Positions 46,888 to 57,716 of a stretch of DNA of 64,000 nt are shown in pieces. A model generated the notes under the pieces. That model was not told where the DNA came from and made no database searches. It saw nothing but the letters and a program-made list of their open reading frames with translations. The stretch lies in the NCBI GenBank assembly GCA_024640845.1, contig JAHEEE010000011.1, positions 1-64,000 on the forward strand. The letters run 5' to 3'. Each line of letters starts with the position of its first letter. The stretch's first letter is position 1. The translations under genes and the position numbers were made by a program. The stretch comes from Myxococcales bacterium (GTDB lineage Bacteria > Myxococcota_A > Polyangia > Polyangiales > Houyiibacteriaceae).

Positions 46888-49575
46888 TCAGGAGGACCTG
46901 CGCGGACGTCTCGAGACGAACCACTTGGTCAGCTCGAGGACCGGGGTCAGGGTCAGGGCGGGGACGAGCGCCACGAGCCAGTCGTTTCGAGACAGCGGGC
47001 TCGTGCCGAACGGCTCGTGCAGCGGCTCGAAAGACAAGATGAACGCGAGAAGCGCGACCTCCCAGAGCACCGCGAGGTTCAACCATTTGTTGGCAAACGG
47101 CCGCCGGAACAACGAATGCCGGTCGGACCTGAAGTTGTACGCTTTGACGAACTCGATGAGCACCAAGGAGACGAACGTCATCGACATCGCGAGAGTGACA
47201 CTGCGCCCCGACCGGAGGGCCCACGTGAACAGCGTGAGATTCGCCGCCGTCGACCACGCTCCTCCAACCAGCATGAGCGTCACGACGGACCGGCTGAAGA
47301 CACCGGAATCGGTGTTGCGTGGGGCTAGCTCCATGAGATCGTCCTCGTGAGGGTCGACGGAGAGCGCCAACGCAGGCAGACCGTCGGTGGCGAGATTGAC
47401 ATAGAGGAGCTGCACTGCGGTCAGAGGAAGCGGCAGGCCCGCCAGCGTTGCGCCGGCGACGAGCCCTATCTCTCCGATGTTCGCCGAGAGAAGATACATC
47501 AAGTACTTCTTGACGTTCTCGAAGATCGCCCGCCCTTCCTCCACGGCGGCTACGATCGACGCGAAGTTGTCATCGAGGAGCGTCATGGCCGAGGCTTCTT
47601 TACTGACGTCCGTGCCCGTGATGCCCATCGCGACACCGATGTCCGCCTTCTTGAGCGCCGGCGCATCGTTCACGCCGTCGCCGGTCATGGCGACGATGTG
47701 ACCTCGATCCTGAAGCGCGGTGACGACGCGAAGCTTGTGCGCCGGAGACACGCGCGCATACACCTCGATGCTTTCGACCTCGCGCACCAGCTCTTCATCA
47801 GGCATGTCTTCGAGCTCTGCGCCGGTCACGGCTCGCCCTGTATGGACGAGGCCTATTTCACGCGCGATCGCTTGGGCGGTAAGCGGGTGATCCCCGGTGA
47901 TCATGATCACCCGGATACCGGCTCGGTTGCACCGCTCGACCGCAGACCGCGCCTCAGCACGAGGCGGATCGAGCATGCCGACGAGCCCGAGAAACGTCAT
48001 GTCGCGCTCCGCATCCTCGAGCGTCGCGTTCGCCTTCTTCCCGACGGCGAGCACGCGCAGGGCGTCGCCCGCCATCTCTCGAACCGCGTCGAGAATCGCC
48101 TTCCGATCGGAGTCTTGGAGCATCACCTCGCCCTGGCTCGTGAGCTGTCGGGAGCAGGAGTCGAGAATGACCTCCGGCGCGCCCTTGGCATATGCGATCC
48201 GGTCGTCCCCAATCGCATGGAGAGTCGTCATGCGCTTGGATTCAGACGTAAAAGGGATCTCGCCGACTCGCGGAAACCGATCGTCGAGATCGCCCTTGTG
48301 AAGACCGGCCTTTTCAGCAGCGACGATGATCGCGCCCTCCGTCGGGTCGCCTTTGAGCTCCCAGCTCCCGTCCTCTTCCTGGACCAAGTGTGCATCGCAG
48401 ACCAACGCGCCAGCGGTCAGCAGCTCCGTCTCGAGCTCCGAGGGTTTGACGGCGGAGCCGCCTACGGAGAGCTCGCCTTCCGGTTCGTAGCCGCTTCCCG
48501 AGATGGCCACCACTCTCTCGTGCGTGCAAAGCCGACGCACCGTCATCTCGTCCCTGGTCAGCGTGCCGGTCTTGTCCGAGCAGATGACGGATGTGCTTCC
48601 CAACGTCTCCACCGCCGGAAGGCGTCTGACGAGCGCGTTTCGCTTCACCATCCGCTGTACACCGATTGCCAGCGAGATCGTGACCACTGCGGGCAAGGCT
48701 TCGGGAACGGCGGCCACCGCGAGCGCGATCCCGAAAATGAACATGTCGAGCAACGGCTCGTTACGAAGCAACCCCGCGGCAACGACCACAGCAACGATGA
48801 CCAGCGCCGTCTTCGCTAGCACGCGGCCCACCTTGTCGAGGTTTCGCTGGAGTGGCGTCCGACCCGTTTCGACGGTCTGCAGCATCTCGGCAATCCGACC
48901 GAACTGGGATTTCATACCCGTCGCGACGACGATGCCACGACCTCGCCCGTAGGTGATAATCGTGCCCCCGAACACCATGTTGCTGCGGTCGCCGACAGAC
49001 AGATCCTCCTCGGGCAGCGCGTCGGTCTTCTTGTGTACCGGTACGGACTCTCCGGTCAGGGCGGCTTCATCCGCCTGCAAATTGACCGACTCGAGCAAGC
49101 GCGCGTCCGCGGCCACCTTGTCGCCTGCCTGGAGCAGGATGATGTCGCCCTGCACGAGCTCGCGCGCCGCAATCGCCATCTCGTGACCGTCACGAATGAC
49201 GACGACGGTGGGCGCCGCCATTTCCCGGAGCGCTTCAATCGCGCGCTCCGCCCGATACTCCTGAACGAAGCCGAGCACGACGGCGAACAGAACGATGACG
49301 GCGATGGCGATGGTCTCGACGCCGTGGCCGAGAAACGCCGACGCGACGGTCGCCACCACCAAGACGAGGATCAGGACGTTCTTGAACTGCTCGAAGAGGA
49401 TCTTCCAAGGGGAAACGTGCGCCGCAGCTCGGAGCTCGTTTGGGCCGTCGCGCTCCAATCGCAGCTGAACCTCTGCCTTGGGGAGGCCCCTGCGCCCAGT
49501 AGAGAGCTCGGACAGCACGGCTTCGACGGACAGCGCGTGCCAGGCGGGCGCCTTTCTAGACCCGGGCGGCAACAT
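46888..49575 (-). CDS. Ca2+-type P-type ATPase (P2A)
   Basis: 895 residues from ATG 49575; a longer start at 49611 is possible. Phosphorylation motif [10 protein letters not shown], actuator LTGESVP, hinge [18 protein letters not shown]. The ion-site residues of P2A pumps are kept: [11 protein letters not shown] (TM4 Glu), [10 protein letters not shown] (TM5 Asn/Glu) and [13 protein letters not shown] (TM6 Asn/Thr/Asp), so Ca2+ (or Mn2+) export is predicted. N-terminal cation-ATPase domain present; about ten TM helices. It overlaps the acyl carrier protein gene by 20 nt as last member of that operon, an unexpected partner for PDH genes. Confidence 0.9.
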   Translation of the reverse strand: MLPPGSRKAPAWHALSVEAVLSELSTGRRGLPKAEVQLRLERDGPNELRAAAHVSPWKILFEQFKNVLILVLVVATVASAFLGHGVETIAIAVIVLFAVVLGFVQEYRAERAIEALREMAAPTVVVIRDGHEMAIAARELVQGDIILLQAGDKVAADARLLESVNLQADEAALTGESVPVHKKTDALPEEDLSVGDRSNMVFGGTIITYGRGRGIVVATGMKSQFGRIAEMLQTVETGRTPLQRNLDKVGRVLAKTALVIVAVVVAAGLLRNEPLLDMFIFGIALAVAAVPEALPAVVTISLAIGVQRMVKRNALVRRLPAVETLGSTSVICSDKTGTLTRDEMTVRRLCTHERVVAISGSGYEPEGELSVGGSAVKPSELETELLTAGALVCDAHLVQEEDGSWELKGDPTEGAIIVAAEKAGLHKGDLDDRFPRVGEIPFTSESKRMTTLHAIGDDRIAYAKGAPEVILDSCSRQLTSQGEVMLQDSDRKAILDAVREMAGDALRVLAVGKKANATLEDAERDMTFLGLVGMLDPPRAEARSAVERCNRAGIRVIMITGDHPLTAQAIAREIGLVHTGRAVTGAELEDMPDEELVREVESIEVYARVSPAHKLRVVTALQDRGHIVAMTGDGVNDAPALKKADIGVAMGITGTDVSKEASAMTLLDDNFASIVAAVEEGRAIFENVKKYLMYLLSANIGEIGLVAGATLAGLPLPLTAVQLLYVNLATDGLPALALSVDPHEDDLMELAPRNTDSGVFSRSVVTLMLVGGAWSTAANLTLFTWALRSGRSVTLAMSMTFVSLVLIEFVKAYNFRSDRHSLFRRPFANKWLNLAVLWEVALLAFILSFEPLHEPFGTSPLSRNDWLVALVPALTLTPVLELTKWFVSRRPRRSS

Positions 49576-49798
49576 AGTCGACGGTTTCCCCAAGTGTCGT
49601 GATCTCGCCATAGTCCTCTTCGGGAATCTCTACGCCCAATGCCTTGTGAATTCCTTGAACCCATCGGAGGATATCCATGGAATCGAGGTCGAGCTCGTCC
49701 CGAAGGTCCATGTCGCTCTCGATTTCCTCGTCGCCAATCTCGGGCGCGACGTCGAACAAGCACTTGAGCAAGGTCGCGCGTATCTCTTCGCGGGTCAT
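49556..49798 (-). CDS. Acyl carrier protein
   Basis: 80 residues. The four-helix ACP pattern is intact: EIRATLLKCLFDVAPEI, phosphopantetheine Ser in DELDLDSMDILRWV (DSM), and [22 protein letters not shown]. It is acidic and of normal length. ATG overlaps the E2 stop (ATGA). It is not in a fatty-acid synthase locus but behind PDH E2, so it probably carries an acyl group made or used by this operon, not housekeeping lipid synthesis; this is inference. Confidence 0.92.
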   Translation of the reverse strand: MTREEIRATLLKCLFDVAPEIGDEEIESDMDLRDELDLDSMDILRWVQGIHKALGVEIPEEDYGEITTLGETVDYVAARV

Positions 49799-51090
49799 AG
49801 CTTTTCGGGCTCCTGCAGTAGTCGATCGAGCGCGCTCAGAAAGCGCGAACCTTGGTGACCGTTGCTAACACGGTGATCCGCTCCGAGTGTGACGTGCATC
49901 ACCGGTCGCGCAACGATTTGGCCGTCGACCACCCAGGGCCGCTCGACCAGCGCGCCGCAGCCCACAATGGCCACCTGCGGAGGAAAGATGATCGGCATCA
50001 CGCTCTCGACCCCACGCTCTCCGAGAGACGTCAGCGTAATCGTCGCGGAGGTTATCTCGGAGCTACGAAGCGTGCCAGCGCGCGCACGTGCAACCAAGTC
50101 AGTCATGCGCGCCATCAAGTCGGAGAGACTACCTTCGTCCGTATTTCGAACGGCCGGTGCAACGAGTCCCCCGCCTCGAAGAGAAATAGCGAGCCCGACG
50201 TGGATTTCCTCGCTCGGAACCGCCTCTCCGTGCTGCCAGGTCGCGTTGAGCTTCCTGTGCTTCCGCAGCGCGAGCGCTACGGCCCGCAGCATCAACACCC
50301 CAGACACCAATCGCTGGTTGACACCGAGAGAGGCGTTGGTCTGCTTGAGCCAGGTCAGCGCGTTACCCATGTCGCTCGTGTGCTCGACGTAGTAGTGTGG
50401 GATCTCGTCGTTCGCGCGCGTCATCGCAGCTGCGATCACTTGTTGCATGCGCTCTGCGGGCGAGGCTGGCTTCAGGGGTGGTTGGGCTTTTGCATTGGAC
50501 ACGTCTTTGGCTTGAATCGCTCCACCCGGACCGCTGCCCCGAATCGAAGAGACATCGATACCGCGCTCTTCCGCGATGCGGCGTGCGTATGGCGAGATGC
50601 GCAGACGGCCGCACGGCTTCGCAGGCGGACGCGCGGCGCTGCGCACATCGTCGAGCGTGACGCGCCCATGCTCGCCACTGCCACGAATGCGCTCGAGCGG
50701 AACGTCGAGCTCATGCGCTTTCCGCCGAACGGCGGGAGAGGCCATTGGACCGCTGAGGTCGGGCCCGGAGGAGCCGGCAGAGAGGATGAGACCGGGGCGT
50801 GTGTCAGCGCCCGCGTCAACGTCCGCGCCGGTATCAGCGCCACTGCCCGCGCCTCCGCCACTGCCGATCTCCGCGAGCGGCGTCCCCACCGGAACCTTCT
50901 CCCCCTCATTGACCAGCAACTTCTGCACGGCACCACTCTCGAACACCTCGATCTCGATGATCCCCTTGTCGGTTTCGACCTCGGCGATGATGTCGCCCTG
51001 TTTGACGGTGTCACCGGCAGTGACGCGCCATTTCGCCAGGGTTCCGGAGGTCATATCCGCCCCGAGGGAGGGCATCAGGAACTCAGCCAT
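49795..51090 (-). CDS. pdhC: Dihydrolipoamide acetyltransferase (PDH E2) with two E3-binding domains and Asn in the active site
   Basis: 431 residues. Lipoyl domain 1-78 with [10 protein letters not shown] (lipoyl Lys), an Asp/Gly/Ala linker, then two peripheral-subunit-binding domains ([18 protein letters not shown] and [18 protein letters not shown]), then the CoA acyltransferase core. The catalytic motif reads [15 protein letters not shown]: the His is kept but the usual Asp of DHRxxDG is Asn. Reaction: transfer of the acyl group from lipoate to CoA. It overlaps E1 beta by 8 nt upstream and ACP by 4 nt downstream. Confidence 0.88.
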   Translation of the reverse strand: MAEFLMPSLGADMTSGTLAKWRVTAGDTVKQGDIIAEVETDKGIIEIEVFESGAVQKLLVNEGEKVPVGTPLAEIGSGGGAGSGADTGADVDAGADTRPGLILSAGSSGPDLSGPMASPAVRRKAHELDVPLERIRGSGEHGRVTLDDVRSAARPPAKPCGRLRISPYARRIAEERGIDVSSIRGSGPGGAIQAKDVSNAKAQPPLKPASPAERMQQVIAAAMTRANDEIPHYYVEHTSDMGNALTWLKQTNASLGVNQRLVSGVLMLRAVALALRKHRKLNATWQHGEAVPSEEIHVGLAISLRGGGLVAPAVRNTDEGSLSDLMARMTDLVARARAGTLRSSEITSATITLTSLGERGVESVMPIIFPPQVAIVGCGALVERPWVVDGQIVARPVMHVTLGADHRVSNGHQGSRFLSALDRLLQEPEKL

Positions 51091-52057
51091 CGCCTACACT
51101 CCTCCTTGCGGCTTCGACGATGCGATCAACCTGGGGGATCGCTGCCTCCTCGAGGTGCTTGGCATACGGGATGGGCACTTCGAGTGTGCAGACGCGCTCG
51201 ATGGGTGCATCGAGATCGTAGAACGCATGCTCGGCCAGGGTCGCGCTAATCTCCGAAGCGAGGCTGCCCGTCTTCCAAGCCTCGTCAATAACCACCGCTC
51301 GATGGGTTCGCCGCACGCTGTCGACGATGGTGTCGCGGTCGAGGGGCCGAAGGCTTCGAAGATCCACGACCTCCGCGCTGATGCCGCCTTTGTCGAGCTC
51401 TTCGGCCGCACTGAGCGCCTTGTGCATCGAGCCGCCATAGGCGATGAGGCTGACATCCGTGCCGGATCGCCGAATGACCGCCTTCCATGGCGACAGCGGC
51501 GTCGCCGTCGTATCGAGCTCGCCCTCGATTCCGTAGAGCATCTGGTGCTCGAACACGAACACCGGATCGGGATCCTCGACCGCCGCTAGGAGCATGTCGT
51601 GCGCGTCCTGCACGGTGGCGGGCGCGAGTACCTTGATCCCCGGGATGTGCGCATACCAGTTCTCGAGGCTGTGCGAGTGCTGCGCGGCGATTTGCTTGCC
51701 ACCACCCGTTGCCATCCGGACCGCGATCGGCACCTGAAACTGCCCCCCTGACATATGCCGCATCACCGCTGCGTTGTTCACGACTTGATCGAGCGCCAGC
51801 AGGCTAAAGTTCACCGTCATGACCTCGACGATAGGCCGCATTCCTCCAAGGGCCGCGCCGATTCCGGCACCGACGAAGGTCGATTCACACAGAGGGGTGT
51901 CACGAATACGATCCTCGCCGAACTCCTCGAGCAGGCCCTTGCTCACAGCATAGGCGCCTCCATATCGGCCGACGTCCTCGCCCATCAAGAACACGCGATC
52001 GTCCTCGCGAAGCAAGGTCTGAAGGGCGGTTCGCACTGCGTCTCGGTATGTCGTCAC
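51083..52057 (-). CDS. pdhB: Pyruvate dehydrogenase E1 component, beta subunit
   Basis: 324 residues. GTG 52057 (GTGA overlap with the E1 alpha stop) is chosen, with GAGGGA upstream; the ORF-track ATG at 52108 lies inside E1 alpha. Motifs: [56 protein letters not shown] and the C-terminal transketolase domain ([17 protein letters not shown]). With E1 alpha it forms the heterotetrameric ThDP enzyme for oxidative decarboxylation of pyruvate. Substrate could instead be acetoin or a branched 2-oxo acid, but the HSQ/HSLE-type segment fits pyruvate. Confidence 0.9.
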   Translation of the reverse strand: MTTYRDAVRTALQTLLREDDRVFLMGEDVGRYGGAYAVSKGLLEEFGEDRIRDTPLCESTFVGAGIGAALGGMRPIVEVMTVNFSLLALDQVVNNAAVMRHMSGGQFQVPIAVRMATGGGKQIAAQHSHSLENWYAHIPGIKVLAPATVQDAHDMLLAAVEDPDPVFVFEHQMLYGIEGELDTTATPLSPWKAVIRRSGTDVSLIAYGGSMHKALSAAEELDKGGISAEVVDLRSLRPLDRDTIVDSVRRTHRAVVIDEAWKTGSLASEISATLAEHAFYDLDAPIERVCTLEVPIPYAKHLEEAAIPQVDRIVEAARRSVGDG

Positions 52058-53031
52058 GACAAATCCCTCGCGTAGGTATGGCGCGTGATCTCCTCGACCG
52101 GCTCCCACTCGCCCTGTTCAGCGAACTCGACGGCTTCCGCGATTTCTTTCGCGGCGTCGTCTTCGATGGCGTCGATGTCCGCCTGCGTGATCAAGCCCTC
52201 TCCAAGCAAGCGCGACTGGAAGGCCGATATGGGGTCGTCCTGCTTTCGCTCCTCGACCTCTTCCTTCGAGCGGTAGAGCTCCGCGTCGTACATCGAGTGC
52301 GCACGAAACCGGTAGGTTTTGAGCTCCAGGAACCGTGGTTTGCTCGTCTCCCGAACCAACTCGGCCTCGTTGTGCACGGCGCGTTCGACGGCAACGACAT
52401 CCATTCCGTTCACCGAATCCGCCGGCACGCCATATCCCGGCGGATTATTGACGATGTCTTCGTCCGACACGTGGCGCGAAAGCGCCGTACCCATGGCGTA
52501 CTCGTTGTTTTCGCAGAGGAACAACACGGGCAGCTTCCAGAGCGCCGCCAAATTCAACGACTCGTGAAACTCTCCCTCGTCGGTAGCCCCATCGCCAAAG
52601 AAGCAAGCCGTCACCCGCGACTCACCTTTCATCTTGACGGCGAGCGCAAGCCCCACGGCGACGGGCAAGCCGCCTCCGACGATGGCGTGACCCCCATAGA
52701 AATTCCGTTTGGCCGAAAACAGATGCATCGACCCGCCGCGGCCGCCCGAGCACCCGTTCGCCTTGCCATACATCTCGGCCATGATCTCGCCTGCCGGAAT
52801 GCCTCGCACCAACGCCTGCCCGTGTTCTCGATACGTCGCCACGATGTTGTCGTCTCCGCGAAGCGCGTGCATAGCACCGACGCCCACCGCCTCTTCGCCG
52901 ATGTAGAGGTGCAAGAAGCCGCGGATCTTCTGTTTCGAGTAGAGTTCGGCGCTCTTTTCTTCGAGCCGCCGAATCCGAATCATGTCCCGCAAGAGCCCAA
53001 GTGCGTGGTCACGTGAGATGTCCAAAGTCAA
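52054..53031 (-). CDS. pdhA: Pyruvate dehydrogenase E1 component, alpha subunit
   Basis: 325 residues from TTG 53031, which overlaps the synthetase stop (TTGA) and has AAGGAG 7 nt upstream; the ORF-track start at 53223 is a read-through in another gene. ThDP motif [21 protein letters not shown]...ENNEYAM, substrate channel segment [12 protein letters not shown], and phosphorylation-loop-like [15 protein letters not shown]-terminal [19 protein letters not shown] is the family signature. Works with E1 beta in the same operon. Confidence 0.9.
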   Translation of the reverse strand: MTLDISRDHALGLLRDMIRIRRLEEKSAELYSKQKIRGFLHLYIGEEAVGVGAMHALRGDDNIVATYREHGQALVRGIPAGEIMAEMYGKANGCSGGRGGSMHLFSAKRNFYGGHAIVGGGLPVAVGLALAVKMKGESRVTACFFGDGATDEGEFHESLNLAALWKLPVLFLCENNEYAMGTALSRHVSDEDIVNNPPGYGVPADSVNGMDVVAVERAVHNEAELVRETSKPRFLELKTYRFRAHSMYDAELYRSKEEVEERKQDDPISAFQSRLLGEGLITQADIDAIEDDAAKEIAEAVEFAEQGEWEPVEEITRHTYARDLS

Positions 53032-54785
53032 CTGTCTGCTCCTTCCAAGGTTGAGATGTCCCCTTCGGGCAGTCCGAGCTCCCGCGCCTTGAGAAGGCGG
53101 CGCATGATCTTTCCGCTCCGGGTCTTCGGAAGCGATTGGCAGTAGTCGATCTCGCGAGGCGCCGCCGTGCCGAGGTTCTTCCGCCCGAACCCGAGGATCT
53201 CTTTTTGAAGCTCGTCGCTCCATTTTCGACCCGGTTGCAAACTGACGAAGGCTTTGATAATCGTGCCGGCCACCGGGTCCGGCTTGCCAATGACGCCCAC
53301 CTCGGCGACTGCAGGGTGCTTCATGATGACACTCTCGACCTCGAAGGGACCGATGAGGTGCCCGGCCGACTTGATCACGTCGTCGGCCCGGCCGACGAAC
53401 CAGTAGTATCCCTCGTCGTCGCGCCGCGCGAGGTCACCCGAGAGATACCAGCCGTCGCGAAAGCACGCCTCGTACCGCTCCTGGTTGTTCCAGTAGCCGC
53501 GAAACACCGACGGCCAGTCGGGACGCAATGCAAGCTCACCATCCTGGTCCGGGTCGTCGACTTCGTGCATGTGTCCGTCGTCGCCTTCGCGAACGATACC
53601 GGCCGTGATCCCGGGCATCGGCCTGCCCATCGAACCCGGCTTCACGTCCATGGACGCGTAATTTGCAATCATGATCCCGCCCGTTTCGGTCTGCCACCAG
53701 TTGTCGTGGAAGGGCATGCCGAACACCTCCTGGCCCCAAACGACGGCTTGTGGATTCAACGGCTCGCCGACGCTTGCCATGAAGCGCAATGCGGATAGGT
53801 CCTTGCTTTGCGGAAACTCGGCTCCCGCCCTCATCAGCATTCGAATCGCCGTCGGAGCCGTGTACCAAACCTGGATCTTTTCCTCTTCGAGGATCTGATA
53901 CCAACGCTTCGGGTCGAACTCGGCCTCGTCGACGACCATGGTCACCCGATTGGTGAGCGGCGCGCTGATGCCATACGACGTGCCCGTGACCCAACCTGGA
54001 TCCGCCGTGCACCAGTAGACATCACCTGGGTGCAGGTCGAGCGCGAGCTTGCCCGTCACGTAGTGCGTCAGCACGGCACCGTGCACGTGATAGGCTCCCT
54101 TCGGGGTGCCAGTCGTCCCGCTGGTAAAATGCAGCACCGCCGGCGTTTCGGGGTCGGTGTCTGCGATCCGATAGTCGGCTGCGGCGGACGCCATCGCGTC
54201 CGCCCAATCGGTCGTACCTTCGGGGTGCTTGGGCCGCTTTGGGTCTCCGACGATGAGCACGTGCTCGAGCGTCGGAATCTGATCCCGAATGGCCGCAATT
54301 CGACGGTTGAACAAACGCTCGGTCGTGAAGAGCACACTCGCCCCGCCGAGGTTCAGTCGCTGCAGGATGGGCTCGGGTCCAAACGCCGAGAACAGCGGAC
54401 AGAACATCGCTCGATGCTTCAGCGTGCCGAGCGCGCAAACGTAGAGCTCGGGGATGCGCCCGGTGAGTGAGTATACGCGGTCGCCGGGATGAACGCCGAG
54501 TCCGGCGAGCACATTCGCAAAGCGATCGCTGAGCGAATCGAGCTCCGCATAGCTAATCTCGGTTCGCCCTCCGTTCTTGCCGAGCCAGATGATCGCGGTC
54601 TGTGAGCCGTGGCCACCCGCGACGTGCCGCGCGACGGCCTCGTACGCGAGATTGAGCCCGCCTCCGTCAGGAAGCCCGTCGAGCTCTTCCCTGGCGCGTC
54701 CCCACGAGAACGACGCTCGTTCGCGCGTGTAATCACTGAGATTCGGACCCGCCTGCCCCTCGTGAAGTTCTTTTCGGATGCGCAT
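53028..54785 (-). CDS. acsA: Acetyl-CoA synthetase-like acyl-CoA ligase (AMP-forming)
   Basis: 585 residues from ATG 54785; GTG 54815 is an alternative, but the shorter start matches the Bacillus AcsA-like N-terminus. ANL-family motifs: [14 protein letters not shown] (P-loop), [12 protein letters not shown] with the Trp that limits the pocket to acetate or propionate, [25 protein letters not shown], and acetylatable Lys in [10 protein letters not shown]. Makes acetyl-CoA from acetate, CoA and ATP. It is the first gene of the operon acs-pdhA-pdhB-pdhC-acp-ATPase, so two independent routes to acetyl-CoA are encoded together. Confidence 0.9.
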   Translation of the reverse strand: MRIRKELHEGQAGPNLSDYTRERASFSWGRAREELDGLPDGGGLNLAYEAVARHVAGGHGSQTAIIWLGKNGGRTEISYAELDSLSDRFANVLAGLGVHPGDRVYSLTGRIPELYVCALGTLKHRAMFCPLFSAFGPEPILQRLNLGGASVLFTTERLFNRRIAAIRDQIPTLEHVLIVGDPKRPKHPEGTTDWADAMASAAADYRIADTDPETPAVLHFTSGTTGTPKGAYHVHGAVLTHYVTGKLALDLHPGDVYWCTADPGWVTGTSYGISAPLTNRVTMVVDEAEFDPKRWYQILEEEKIQVWYTAPTAIRMLMRAGAEFPQSKDLSALRFMASVGEPLNPQAVVWGQEVFGMPFHDNWWQTETGGIMIANYASMDVKPGSMGRPMPGITAGIVREGDDGHMHEVDDPDQDGELALRPDWPSVFRGYWNNQERYEACFRDGWYLSGDLARRDDEGYYWFVGRADDVIKSAGHLIGPFEVESVIMKHPAVAEVGVIGKPDPVAGTIIKAFVSLQPGRKWSDELQKEILGFGRKNLGTAAPREIDYCQSLPKTRSGKIMRRLLKARELGLPEGDISTLEGADS

Positions 54786-54883
54786 GTCCACGCTGGGAAA
54801 CCCACATGCATCCACCGAGCCAAGTCGACACCGGACCTAACTGTCCCTGTGTACCCGTGGAAAATGGCTCGAGGAACTGGCGC

Positions 54884-54908
54884 GAAGGGCGCGGATCTTG
54901 CGCCCTTC
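54884..54908. promoter_or_regulatory. Perfect 9-bp hairpin in the leader between acsA and a divergent small gene
   Basis: GAAGGGCGC, loop GGATCTT, GCGCCCTTC: a perfect stem 99 bp upstream of the acsA ATG and 118 bp upstream of the divergent gene. Without a U-tract it may be an operator palindrome or leader structure controlling one of them. Confidence 0.35.
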
Positions 54909-55025
54909 AGGGGCTCTCGCGAAGAAGTTGCGTCTACTTCCAGCGAGCTCGCGCGAAACCACGGGGGTTACGTTTGGCACGGGCGGTGCTAGTGGTAACA
55001 ACCCGGAACCCTCAAGGAGGAGACC

Positions 55026-55295
55026 ATGAGTGCCGATCAAGCAGACAAGAAACTGAAGCAGGACCTGGAAGATACGCGCAACGACCTCAAGCGTGCCGCA
55101 GACGAGATCAGGCTCAAGCTGCACCTTGCCGGAATGGACGCAAAGGACGCGTGGGAAGAGGTTCAGCCACGCTTGGCGGACTTCGAACAGCGTTTCGATG
55201 CGAAGGCCGAAGAGGTCGGTGAAGAGCTCAAGGCGCTTGGCAGCGACATCATGAAGCGCCTGCAGAACATCAAGTCGAAGATCTCGTCAGAGTAG
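55026..55295 (+). CDS. Small all-helical coiled-coil protein
   Basis: 89 residues with a near-consensus Shine-Dalgarno (AAGGAGGAG) about 5 nt before the ATG, implying high expression. The whole protein is charged amphipathic helix (KKLKQDLEDTRNDLKRAADEI, DAWEEVQPRLADFEQRFDAKAEEVGEELK) without Cys or membrane segment. It resembles the small, abundant stress-related helical proteins seen beside universal stress proteins, and a UspA gene converges 5 nt downstream. Exact function unknown. Confidence 0.75.
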   Translation: MSADQADKKLKQDLEDTRNDLKRAADEIRLKLHLAGMDAKDAWEEVQPRLADFEQRFDAKAEEVGEELKALGSDIMKRLQNIKSKISSE

Positions 55296-55300
55296 AGAAG

Positions 55301-55756
55301 TCAGCCTGCGTCGGGGGCTCGTTCCCGCACGACGAACACGCTGCACGGCGCGTGACGCACGGTGTTCTCCGCGACGCTCCCCAAGAGGCGTCTGAGAACC
55401 CCGGTGCGGCCGTGCGAACCGAGGACGATCAAGCTTGCGTTCGTCTCGGTCGCGACGCGGCAAATCTCGACCGAAGGCGAGGCGGACGGGCGCGCGTCGT
55501 ACTGGACGTCCGTGTCATCGAGATGACCGAAGTAGGAGTGACGGGCCTGTTTGAGCAGGTGCATGGACTCCTCGTCCCACCCTCGGCCTTCGCGCTCCGC
55601 CGGGGCGCGCGCGGCCGGTCGCTTCAACTTTTTGGGATCGAAGACATGGATGATGAACACCCGGGTCTCGTCCCGCCGAGCAATCTCCGCCGTCCGTTCG
55701 AGCGCAAGGTCGGAACATGCGGAAAAATCCGTACAAACGACGATGAGCGGCTTCAT
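55301..55756 (-). CDS. Universal stress protein (UspA family)
   Basis: 151 residues, single Usp domain. N-terminal IVVCTDFSACSDLALERTAEIA and the ATP-binding signature GSHGRTGVLRRLLGSVAENTVRHAPCSVFVV (quoted in part: GSHGRTGVLRRLLGS) indicate an ATP-binding subtype. A disordered Lys/Pro/Arg stretch sits mid-domain. Starts within the MDR gene's stop (ATGA), making SDR-MDR-UspA one operon. Confidence 0.9.
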   Translation of the reverse strand: MKPLIVVCTDFSACSDLALERTAEIARRDETRVFIIHVFDPKKLKRPAARAPAEREGRGWDEESMHLLKQARHSYFGHLDDTDVQYDARPSASPSVEICRVATETNASLIVLGSHGRTGVLRRLLGSVAENTVRHAPCSVFVVRERAPDAG

Positions 55757-56802
55757 AGGGTCAAGAGGATTTTGCCGGTGCGGCCGGGACGGCCGGCATG
55801 GTTCAGGGCCGCATGGATCTCATCGAGGGCGTAAATCCGTTCGACCGTCGTGCCGAGAACGTCGCTCGCGATCAGCTTTGCCGTGGCACGCACCAAACCG
55901 ATGCGCTGGAAGAGAGAGCGGTTCGCGAGATAGGCCGGTAGGTAAAAGCCCTCGACCGTCGTCATCGGCATCATGATGTCGCGCGGAGGAAGCGAGATCG
56001 GCTCTGGGCTGAGGGTGCCGTAGCAGATCATGCGTCCGCCGGGCGCGAGTGTGCGAAGCACCTGCGAGCCCGTGGGACCTCCGACGCAGTCCAAGACGTA
56101 CTGGACGCCGCTCGGCGTGTACCGATGCACCGCCTCGATGACGTCTTGATCCTCGGTGGCGATCACGTACTTCGCGCCCGCCTTTTTCAAGCGCTCCGCT
56201 CCGGCCCGGCTTCGCACCACGTTGATCACGCGAAATCCGTCTGCGCGCCCCAGGTTGCGCACCATTTGGCAGAGCGCAGACCCACCCGCGGTCTGCAGTA
56301 CCACGGCGCCCCTCGGCACCTGGAGCACGTGCCGAACCATGATCAGCGCGGTCAGCGGATTCACGAAAAACGAGCACGCTTGCTCATCGGTCAACGAACG
56401 AGGAACCGGAAACGCGCGCTTTGCATCGATCAGTGTTTGCTCTTGCCATGTGCCATGGGGGGGGCCGCCGACGACCGCTACGCGCTTGCCGACCAATCGC
56501 CGCGCCAAGAGCCCACCGCCGGACTCTTCCACCACACCGACCCCTTCGACGCCCAAGGAATACGGCGGTGCGGGTGACGGGTTGCCGTCCGGCCCGGTCG
56601 GCCGCTCGACCCCACGGTTCCAAATCATGCGGGCGAACGCTCGTTCATACGTGCCGTTGATGTAGTTGAAGTCGGACGGGTTCACGGGCGCCATGTGCAT
56701 GCGGACGCGAACCTGCCCCGGACCGGGTGATGGGATCGCCACGTCGCGGATCCGCACTGCGGACGGGTCATCGCTGTGCGCATCGACCATGGCGGACTTC
56801 AT
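55753..56802 (-). CDS. Zinc-binding-type (MDR) quinone or enoyl reductase
   Basis: 349 residues. GroES-like N-domain (PVNPSDFNYINGTY, YSLGVEGVGVVEESG) and Rossmann domain with VVLQTAGGSALCQMVRNLGR and YVLDCVGGPTGSQVL. It lacks the catalytic and structural zinc Cys sets, so it belongs to the zinc-independent quinone-oxidoreductase / enoyl-reductase branch of the MDR superfamily and probably uses NADPH. It follows the SDR gene by 4 nt, and both may act on the same alcohol/ketone or enoyl substrate. Confidence 0.85.
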   Translation of the reverse strand: MKSAMVDAHSDDPSAVRIRDVAIPSPGPGQVRVRMHMAPVNPSDFNYINGTYERAFARMIWNRGVERPTGPDGNPSPAPPYSLGVEGVGVVEESGGGLLARRLVGKRVAVVGGPPHGTWQEQTLIDAKRAFPVPRSLTDEQACSFFVNPLTALIMVRHVLQVPRGAVVLQTAGGSALCQMVRNLGRADGFRVINVVRSRAGAERLKKAGAKYVIATEDQDVIEAVHRYTPSGVQYVLDCVGGPTGSQVLRTLAPGGRMICYGTLSPEPISLPPRDIMMPMTTVEGFYLPAYLANRSLFQRIGLVRATAKLIASDVLGTTVERIYALDEIHAALNHAGRPGRTGKILLTL

Positions 56803-56806
56803 CCCG

Positions 56807-57616
56807 TCACCCGCCTTTCGGTCCGCTCAACCCACTTGGCATGGCGAACGGCCAGTTCGAGTCCACGGTGCCGCCGTCGACCTCGAGCACCTTGCCCGTC
56901 ACCCAGCTTCCCGCCTCGGAGAGCAGATAGAGCGCAGCCGCCCCGATATCTTCGACCGTGCCGAGACGTTTGAGCGGAGTGAGGTCCTCCATTTGCTTCG
57001 CGAGCGACTTGTCTGCGGTCACCATGGCAAGCGCATCGGTTTGCGTCGCGCCCACTGCAATCGCGTTGACGCGGACATGCGGAGCCCACTCGTGGGCGAG
57101 CAGCCTCGTCATGTGCGACATCGCCGCTTTTGCGGTGCCGTACGCGACGAAGCCGTTGTCGACCAAGTGCGAGAGCCCCGAGGTGATGTTGACGATGGCG
57201 CCATGCTCGCGCTCCGCCATCGAGGGGGCGAGCGCGCGTGACAAATGGAACGCGGTCGTCACGTTGAAGTGAAACGCCTTGTCGAGCTCGTCGTCGGTGC
57301 AATGCAACGCGGGACCCGGCAATGTTCCCCCGGCGTTGTTGACGAGAAAGTCGACGCCACCGAATTCTTCGAGCGCCCTTGCCGCAAGACGTTCGAGCTG
57401 CTCGCCGTCCAACACGTCCGTCGGCACGACGAGCGCACGGCCGCCGTTTTGTTCGACGATGGTCGCAACTTCTCGCAGCGTGTGTTCGCGTCTGGCGGCC
57501 AAGACCATGTCGGCTCCGGCCTCGGCAAGCGCAATTGATATCCCTCGGCCGATACCTCTACCGGCGCCTGTCACGACGGCAACTCGTCCGTCAACCCTAA
57601 AGCGGTCCAGAATCAT
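56807..57616 (-). CDS. Short-chain dehydrogenase/reductase
   Basis: 269 residues from ATG 57616; the longer ORF-track start has an improbable leader. Classical SDR: TGAGRGIGRGISIAL (TGxxxGIG), NNAGG, catalytic Ser in NITSGLSHLV, Tyr and Lys in YGTAKAAMSHM, and C-terminal VDGGTVDSNWPF. Arg in AARREH after beta-2 suggests NADP(H). Substrate unknown; similar to 3-oxoacyl-ACP reductase-like and gluconate-type SDRs. Divergent from the Anbu gene. Confidence 0.88.
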   Translation of the reverse strand: MILDRFRVDGRVAVVTGAGRGIGRGISIALAEAGADMVLAARREHTLREVATIVEQNGGRALVVPTDVLDGEQLERLAARALEEFGGVDFLVNNAGGTLPGPALHCTDDELDKAFHFNVTTAFHLSRALAPSMAEREHGAIVNITSGLSHLVDNGFVAYGTAKAAMSHMTRLLAHEWAPHVRVNAIAVGATQTDALAMVTADKSLAKQMEDLTPLKRLGTVEDIGAAALYLLSEAGSWVTGKVLEVDGGTVDSNWPFAMPSGLSGPKGG

Positions 57617-57716
57617 AGATGGGCGATCTCCGGCGCGTACTTTCCGGCAAAGCCCCAAAATTCGCAACAGGCGTATTGCGTTGACCCACCTCACCGGGTC
57701 CCGTATTTTCTCCCGG

